Assembly: GCA_018350325.1 (NCBI GenBank)
Contig: JAEVLN010000009.1
Location: 1,757,388-1,821,387, forward strand
DNA length: 64,000 nt
Direction of reading: 5' to 3'
From: Globodera rostochiensis
Lineage: Eukaryota; Nematoda; Chromadorea; Rhabditida; Heteroderidae
The stretch's first letter is position 1, and each line of letters starts with the position of its first letter. Shown one piece after another: positions 58,963-64,000 of the stretch. Both the position numbers and the translations under genes were made by a program. The notes below the pieces were generated by a model. It saw nothing but the letters and a program-made list of their open reading frames with translations. It was not told the DNA's origin and ran no database searches.

Positions 58963-59758
58963 CGTATTTATTAAATTATTGAATTGTTGATTTTTATTTT
59001 GTATTGAAAATGTTGCCAAGCCCTGATCTTCAATAAACCCACCCGAGAGTGCAAAGTCTTTGCGCGGCAGGCGGGCGGCGGCCATCTGGCCCCTCATTTT
59101 GTCAGTGACCAGTGAGATTTGCATAAGCCCCACTTGGTAATGGGGCGGAATTTCCATGTCGAAGCCCAACTCTTCTTCCCCGTGCCCTAAGGCGCAATTG
59201 TCTCCTCTGTGTAGGTAAAGGGCGTACAAGTGGCATCCGTCCGGCGACATCCAGCATCGGGTGCCCAACAAGCCGCGCAAGTCTACAGTGCCCACTCTCT
59301 CCGGGCACAGCGGAGCAGAAGCTTCACAAAAGTCGAGGCCAATGCGCAGGCGCCAAACCCAAAATATATTTTGGATTTCTGCTGCTGGTCGTCAACATTC
59401 CCAGAAAAAATATAGGGCGGTCAAGAATTCAATTTGGTATTGTTCCCTATTTATTATGACAAAGAGGCACTAAACCGAGTTCTAAAATCTTAGTACTATT
59501 CAAAAGCTTTTCCTCGGGTCGAGATCCAGAAAAGCCCCGAGTGCTATAATATTTTTATTGTACAAATCAGTGGCTCCATATACGGCTTTAAGATCCCAAT
59601 CACCTCAACCGCGTCTTTAGGCGCTCTTTTTGTTTGTAAATTACGGAAGTCGCGCTGCACGCCGTAATACCAAAAACTGGGCGGCCCGCTATCGTCGTCG
59701 CTGTACGCGTAGTCCAAATGGTAAATGCGGTCGTCCTTATTTATTGACTGCTGGTCAA
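58963..59758 (-). CDS. Two exons of an unidentified minus-strand gene
   Basis: 59564-59758 encodes NKDDRIYHLDYAYSDDDSGP, SFWYYGVQRDFRNLQTKR and DAVEVIGILKPYMEPL. 58963-59381 encodes EIQNIFWVWRLRIGLDFCEA, GTRCWMSPDGCHLYALYLHR, EELGFDMEIPPHYQVGLMQI and RLPRKDFALSGGFIEDQGLA, and ends at a perfect GTAAGT donor. A phase-1 donor (T|GTACAA) and the acceptor CAG at 59382 join them in frame; alternatively the first exon ends at TAG (59544-59546). No family is recognised. The gene may continue into 54999-55237. Confidence 0.6.
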
Positions 59759-59799
59759 CTTTATGAACACAGAGGAGCATGAAGCTTGATCTGGTTCAG

Positions 59800-60885
59800 A
59801 AGTTTTAGGACAAAAAATAGGGGGGATGTGTAAAGAGTCCAGGATTTCTTGGATTTAAAAAATCTTTATTCCAGGACATTTGTTCTTTTTCCCCCTTCAT
59901 AGATGAACAAGGGGGGGGGCAGGGTGGCTCGGAATTTTTTTAAGCGCCCAATTATATGAATTTAATGCCTTTTTATTTGTTTGTATTTCTCGTCATGTTT
60001 GACGTGGTCCAACCGCGAAAATTCGAAACCGCTTTGGGACCGGAACCGCGGAACCATCAAGATCCGGAGCCGGGAAAACAGTCCTTTGAGAGCTACGAAG
60101 TGTACCTACTAGAGCGCCGGCTCAAAAAGTTCTAAAATATGGCAAAATTATGGCAATTGTAAAATATAGAGAATTTCCAAAATTATGGCATTTGCCATAA
60201 AAATAGGGCATTTCGAGCTCCCTGCAGGGAAATGGGGCGGGGGGGGTGCATTTTGTACGTTTCACCGAAGAAATTTGCAGAGCCATTTCTAGTAGGCGAA
60301 GGCAATCGTTGGAAGGGAAGTGGCCCTTCCAACATTTGCCTCAGCTGCTTCTCTTGCCCCCTTTAGTATTGATTGATTTTTCACTCTCGCTTTGTTATGT
60401 ATCTGAGAGCAACGAAAAGGAGGAAATGAACATTTTTGGGTCCGGATTTTGAACATTTAACAGAAAAAATCCGGAAATTGTCATAAAATTTTAACAAAAA
60501 ATTGGCAGTTTATCGTTGTTTTGGCAATCGGAAGTTATATCATGACCCTTATGGCCTAATATCGGGCATTCTTTGTAAAACCCCTAAAAATACATTTTTA
60601 AGCGACTTAAGGGTTGGTAGGCTTTCCACTCGGGGATAGAACATCTGACAAGGAAAATAAGAAACAGAGTTTAACCACTAAGCTACAGTTGATCTCAGGA
60701 AAGAGCTGTGAGAATTCTGTAATGAATTTTCACCAAAAATGCCATCTTTACCAGCGTAAAAAAGTCTCGAAAATCGAGACTAAATACGCGAGACTCGAGC
60801 CCGAGACCCAAAAAAACTCGAGACTTTTCTCGAGTCGATACTCGATATCGAGACTCTCGTGCAGCACTACTATATATATATATAT
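59800..60885. other. Non-coding stretch with repeat fragments
   Basis: It holds a minus-strand tRNA-like A-box (TAGCTTAGTGG) near 60668-60690 and a CGAGACTC-rich fragment ending CTCGTGCAGCACTA at 60740-60875, related to 53285-53421. I see no gene. Confidence 0.55.
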
Positions 60886-62275
60886 TCTTAATAATTTATT
60901 TTGGTTGTTCAATAACCCGCCCACATATCATACTAATGTATATTTTAATCTCTGTAATTTAATAATGTATAGGTTAATCAATATTTTTTGGGTGTTGAAT
61001 AATCCGTATAATGCTCAATCTGGTCGAACAGCTCACACAGTTCAAGCAGTTCAGAATGCTCAATCTGCCCAGTCTGTTCAAGCAGTTCAGACTGTTCAAG
61101 CAGTCCAGATTGCTCAATCTGTTCAAGCTAATAAACTACTGCTAGCAGTTCGAACTGTTCAAGCAGTTCAGGCTGCTCAATCGGTTCAAACAGTTTGAAC
61201 TGTCCCGACCTTTGTATATAAGGAACCCTTTTGGCATACTCAAACACATTCTTTCATTTTCATCGATCTGATTCGTGAGCTCAACGCATTCTTCTGAACG
61301 GCAAATGGAAGGAAGGGGGAAGTAAGAGGGTGTGTTGGGTCCGTGGAACACTGGCGTGCGTGGGTGACGCTGCCGCTGATAGGTAGGCGGTCCCCGGTGG
61401 AGCCGTCAGGTGTCTGGACTGTCTCTCACGGGGGTCCCTCGTGGGTCTCCCTGGGACTACCCGGTATGCTTGACGGTGAAACCGGGAACAACCCCCGGGC
61501 ACGTTTCTATAATGTGTCTTACTGCGGCTTCTCATACACGTTCTGTTTCCTCTTTTGTAGTTTCTTTATTCGAGATGCGGCATTCATGGGGGTGAAACCG
61601 GGAACAAAAACTTAATTGCATTCGCACGTCTTTGTTTTGTTTATTTATTTTTTGTTTATTGTGTGTGAAGTATATTATTTATTTATTGTTTAAATTATTT
61701 GTTTAGAAGTTTGTAGCTACCTTAAATTTTCTTGGGTGTTAATAAGTCGCCGACATCTCATACTAATGTATATATTATTTTCTGTAATGTCCATACTAAC
61801 TACATTTTAATGTCTGTAATGTCAATACTGTATAGTTTAATAAATATTTTTGTTGAATGATCCTTCGCTTCTCGTCAATAATGTAAAGTTAAATCAAGAT
61901 TTTTTGGGTGTTCTGCTGCTTCTCGTCAATAATTATTGTTTAATCAAGATAACCGCTGCTTCTCACCGTCCGTATGTCCCGTGTTCAACATGTCGAGGGC
62001 AAACGGTATCGTGGGACGAGGCATGTACAACACATGACACCGTCTGTCCTCATTTTTTGACATGGTGGACTTAAGGCACCCGTAGTCCAATGGACCATGG
62101 TCACTGCCCGGGTCCTCGTCCCGGTGTGGCGACCATTGGAGACCCACGAGGGGCTCCCGTGATGGTAAATTGCCGGGTTCTGACCCAAAAATGGTGATCA
62201 GATTGTGCTTCTGATCATATACATTGGTCTTTCTCACCCGTCCCAAATTTCTTGCCTGACTCACCAATATAATAA
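60886..62275. repeat. Composite repeat region with GTTCAAGCAGTTCA array
   Basis: 61015-61200 is a degenerate array of CAGTTCAAG/CTGTTCAAGC units. 60890-61000 and 61735-61960 share CATCTCATACTAATGTATAT and TTTTTTGGGTGTT blocks. A TATATAAG box lies at 61217. 62060-62270 is a repeat whose 3' part matches 40305-40430. A non-LTR or SINE-like origin is possible but not shown. Confidence 0.5.
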
Positions 62276-62279
62276 TTGC

Positions 62280-63192
62280 CAGGCATGCTCACGGTTACCC
62301 GTAACCGCGGTTAACCGCGGATACCCGCGGCTAACCGCCGTTAACGGTTATGGAATTTTAAAAGGTCGCGGTTACGGGCGGTTAACGGTTATGAAATTTT
62401 GAGGACGGGCGGTTACGGTCGGTTAACGGTTATGACCACTAAAACCGCGGTTAACCGTAGCATCCGTTGTTTTATTGATTGCTGAGAGTTGAACGATTTG
62501 CCTTTATAATTTCTTTGACTTTTTATTCACAGTTCAATACGGTCTGTCCTATGGCTAACTGGTGAAACTCTTAGACTGATTTTATTTGGTCTATGTTCTA
62601 GCCCCTTCCGCTGTTTATTTTTTTATTTATATTTTAATATCCCTCCTTTTTAGTTTTCTTACTATTTTTTGCAAAAAATTTAGCTATAAAAAATTAACTA
62701 AGTATTTACATAAATAATTAGTTCATTTCGTACTCAATTACCTAAAATTCGGACGCTTTTACTCAGCATAAGGCGTTAAATATTTGATTTTTCCTCGGCG
62801 GCGCCTATCGGCACCGCCGAACCCCCACCCCCTTTCTTAAAAATATTTTAGGCAACTAATGCGCAAAAAACAATAAAAAATTACTCTGATCGGTCGCGCT
62901 TTGTTAGATTTTAATCATGAAAGTGTTAGAAAGAAAATTTAAAATTTTATTCATTGACAAACTTTCTGCTAAAAATCACATGTTAAGTTCAATACACATC
63001 AATTTTGATTAATTTTAGAAAGACGCCACATCACGATCGGAAAAAATTAGTTTTAATTTTTCGAAATCTGGAAAACTTTATTGATTTTTAAATAATGCGG
63101 GTAACCGCGGATAACCGCGGACGGTTAACGGTTATGAGTGTTTGAGGACGGGCGGTTACGGTTAAGGAAATTGGTAACCGTGAGCATGCCTG
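62280..63192. mobile_element. hAT-type element with documented empty site
   Basis: A 913-bp element with ends CAGGCATGCTCACGGTTACC / complement and a perfect 8-bp duplication, ataattgc, at 62272-62279 and 63193-63200. The same host repeat without the element is present at 40305-40430. Both subterminal regions are arrays of CGGTTA/TAACCG words. It contains the hairpin at 62797-62818. There is no coding sequence. Confidence 0.93.
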
Positions 63193-63200
63193 ATAATTGC

Positions 63201-64000
63201 ATTGCGCAATCCGTTCCTCCCCCCTTACCCCCCCCCCAGAATATTACCAAAAACCGTAAAAAATTCAGAATATCTAAGGGCCGCCGATTTATGCTTTATG
63301 ATTTTGTTTGGCAAGAGATTTGCAATCAAAATTTTACAAAACAAGAGTCTCCCTTATTTTTAAAAGCCCCGTGAAACTCAAAAGAAATATTTAAAAAAAC
63401 GAATCAAAAAAAGGCCAACCTCCAAAATCTTGAAAACTTTCGCTCTTTAAAGGTGTATTGAGTTAAAAAAAAAAGTTCGATTTTATGTGGTGATTTGTGG
63501 GTAAAAGAAAAAAATTTTCTTCAAAGGAGCTTGGCGAGAAAATACAAATTTTATTGCATTTTTAATGAAAATTCTACGAAAAAATGTCCAAATAGTGGTA
63601 AAATACCCAGAGGCAGAATTCCGAACTTTCCGACTTCCGACATTTTTGGGGTCGGAATTCCAATTTCCGAAAAATTTTACCCCGGAATTCCGATTTCCAA
63701 AATTTAGAGCAAAAAGTCGGAAATTTTCGGAAAAATCGATAATTTTTGGACCAATTTTGTTAACAAATTTCGTTAAAATCGTTATAAAATTTTCCCGGCG
63801 GCGCCTATCGGCGCCACCGGACCTCTCCCTATTCTCCTAGAAACCTCAAAAATGAGTTTTTTTTAAATTTTCGTTGCAAATCTCTTAGATCTCCGATGTG
63901 CAAATTTTCACGATTTTCTGTGAACATCTATGCTGATTTGTGAGGGAACAATTTTTAAAACTTTAAAATTTGTCCCAATTAAAAAACTTTTGAAGACAAT
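63201..64000. other. Right edge, repeat fragments only
   Basis: 63200-63230 is the rest of the host repeat. A GGAATTCCGATTTCC-rich fragment lies at 63600-63720, and the hairpin repeat with its AT-rich flank at 63740-63840. No gene is supported. Confidence 0.6.

Noticed and set aside
60614..61198. ORF ending in VQAVQTVQ repeats
   Set aside because: The C-terminal half is a degenerate GTTCAAGCAGTTCA array, and the N-terminal half has no homology or splice support.
61343..61615. Possible protein-coding exon at 61343-61615
   Set aside because: Open frames exist on both strands in a GC-rich block within a composite repeat; no motif favours either.
1..64000. CRISPR arrays, operons, bacterial promoters, rRNA genes
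   Set aside because: Tandem repeats here lack unique spacers, and genes have spliceosomal introns; nothing bacterial was seen. No rRNA-like sequence was recognised.

Overview
This is nuclear DNA of a nematode, most likely a tylenchid plant parasite close to the cyst nematodes (inference). The pointers are a nematode-type complexin gene, many short exons, introns down to 44-60 bp, nematode-style splice acceptors, at least three introns that only work with a GC donor, and intergenic DNA packed with small DNA transposons. There are no bacterial signals.

Layout. 115-5226 is a C-rich/G-rich minisatellite. 6972-8259 (+) is a complete four-exon complexin gene. 10066-13710 (-) is a complete twelve-exon MFSD14/HIAT1-type transporter gene. 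13.7-24.6 kb is repeat-rich and holds a broken calpain gene, a tiny membrane-protein ORF with one stop codon, and repeat copies. 24615-32797 (-) is a roughly 25-exon astacin metallopeptidase gene with a long unfamiliar N-terminal region; two DNA transposons sit in its exons. 33-36.2 kb is repeats plus an element with an ISXO2-type transposase. 36512-40038 (+) is a five-exon RING-finger gene. 42475-44160 (+) is part of an SLC35F-type transporter gene, apparently damaged by a MULE-type insertion. 47068-47381 (+) is the last exon of a papain-family peptidase, 47643-47934 (-) a terminal exon of unknown type, and 51.6-59.8 kb (-) holds exons of one or two large unidentified genes. The rest of 40-64 kb is mostly mobile-element sequence.

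The strongest theme is mobile DNA. Ten elements have inverted ends of the type (C/T)AGNG or similar and perfect 8-bp target duplications. One encodes a hAT transposase, one an ISXO2/Merlin-like transposase, and most are internally deleted. One insertion lies at the very start of an astacin exon; its end plus the duplicated target create a new splice acceptor in the same phase, so only one codon would be lost. A second insertion splits a 78-bp exon near the 3' end of the same gene. A 22-nt hairpin with flanking AT-rich sequence recurs in about ten places, including inside unrelated elements.

The genes have no shared pathway: complexin acts at synapses, MFSD14 and SLC35F are membrane transporters, the RING protein is probably a ubiquitin ligase, and the astacin, calpain and papain-type sequences are peptidases. 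All exon models were built by hand from reading frames, splice motifs and phase agreement, without alignment or transcript data.
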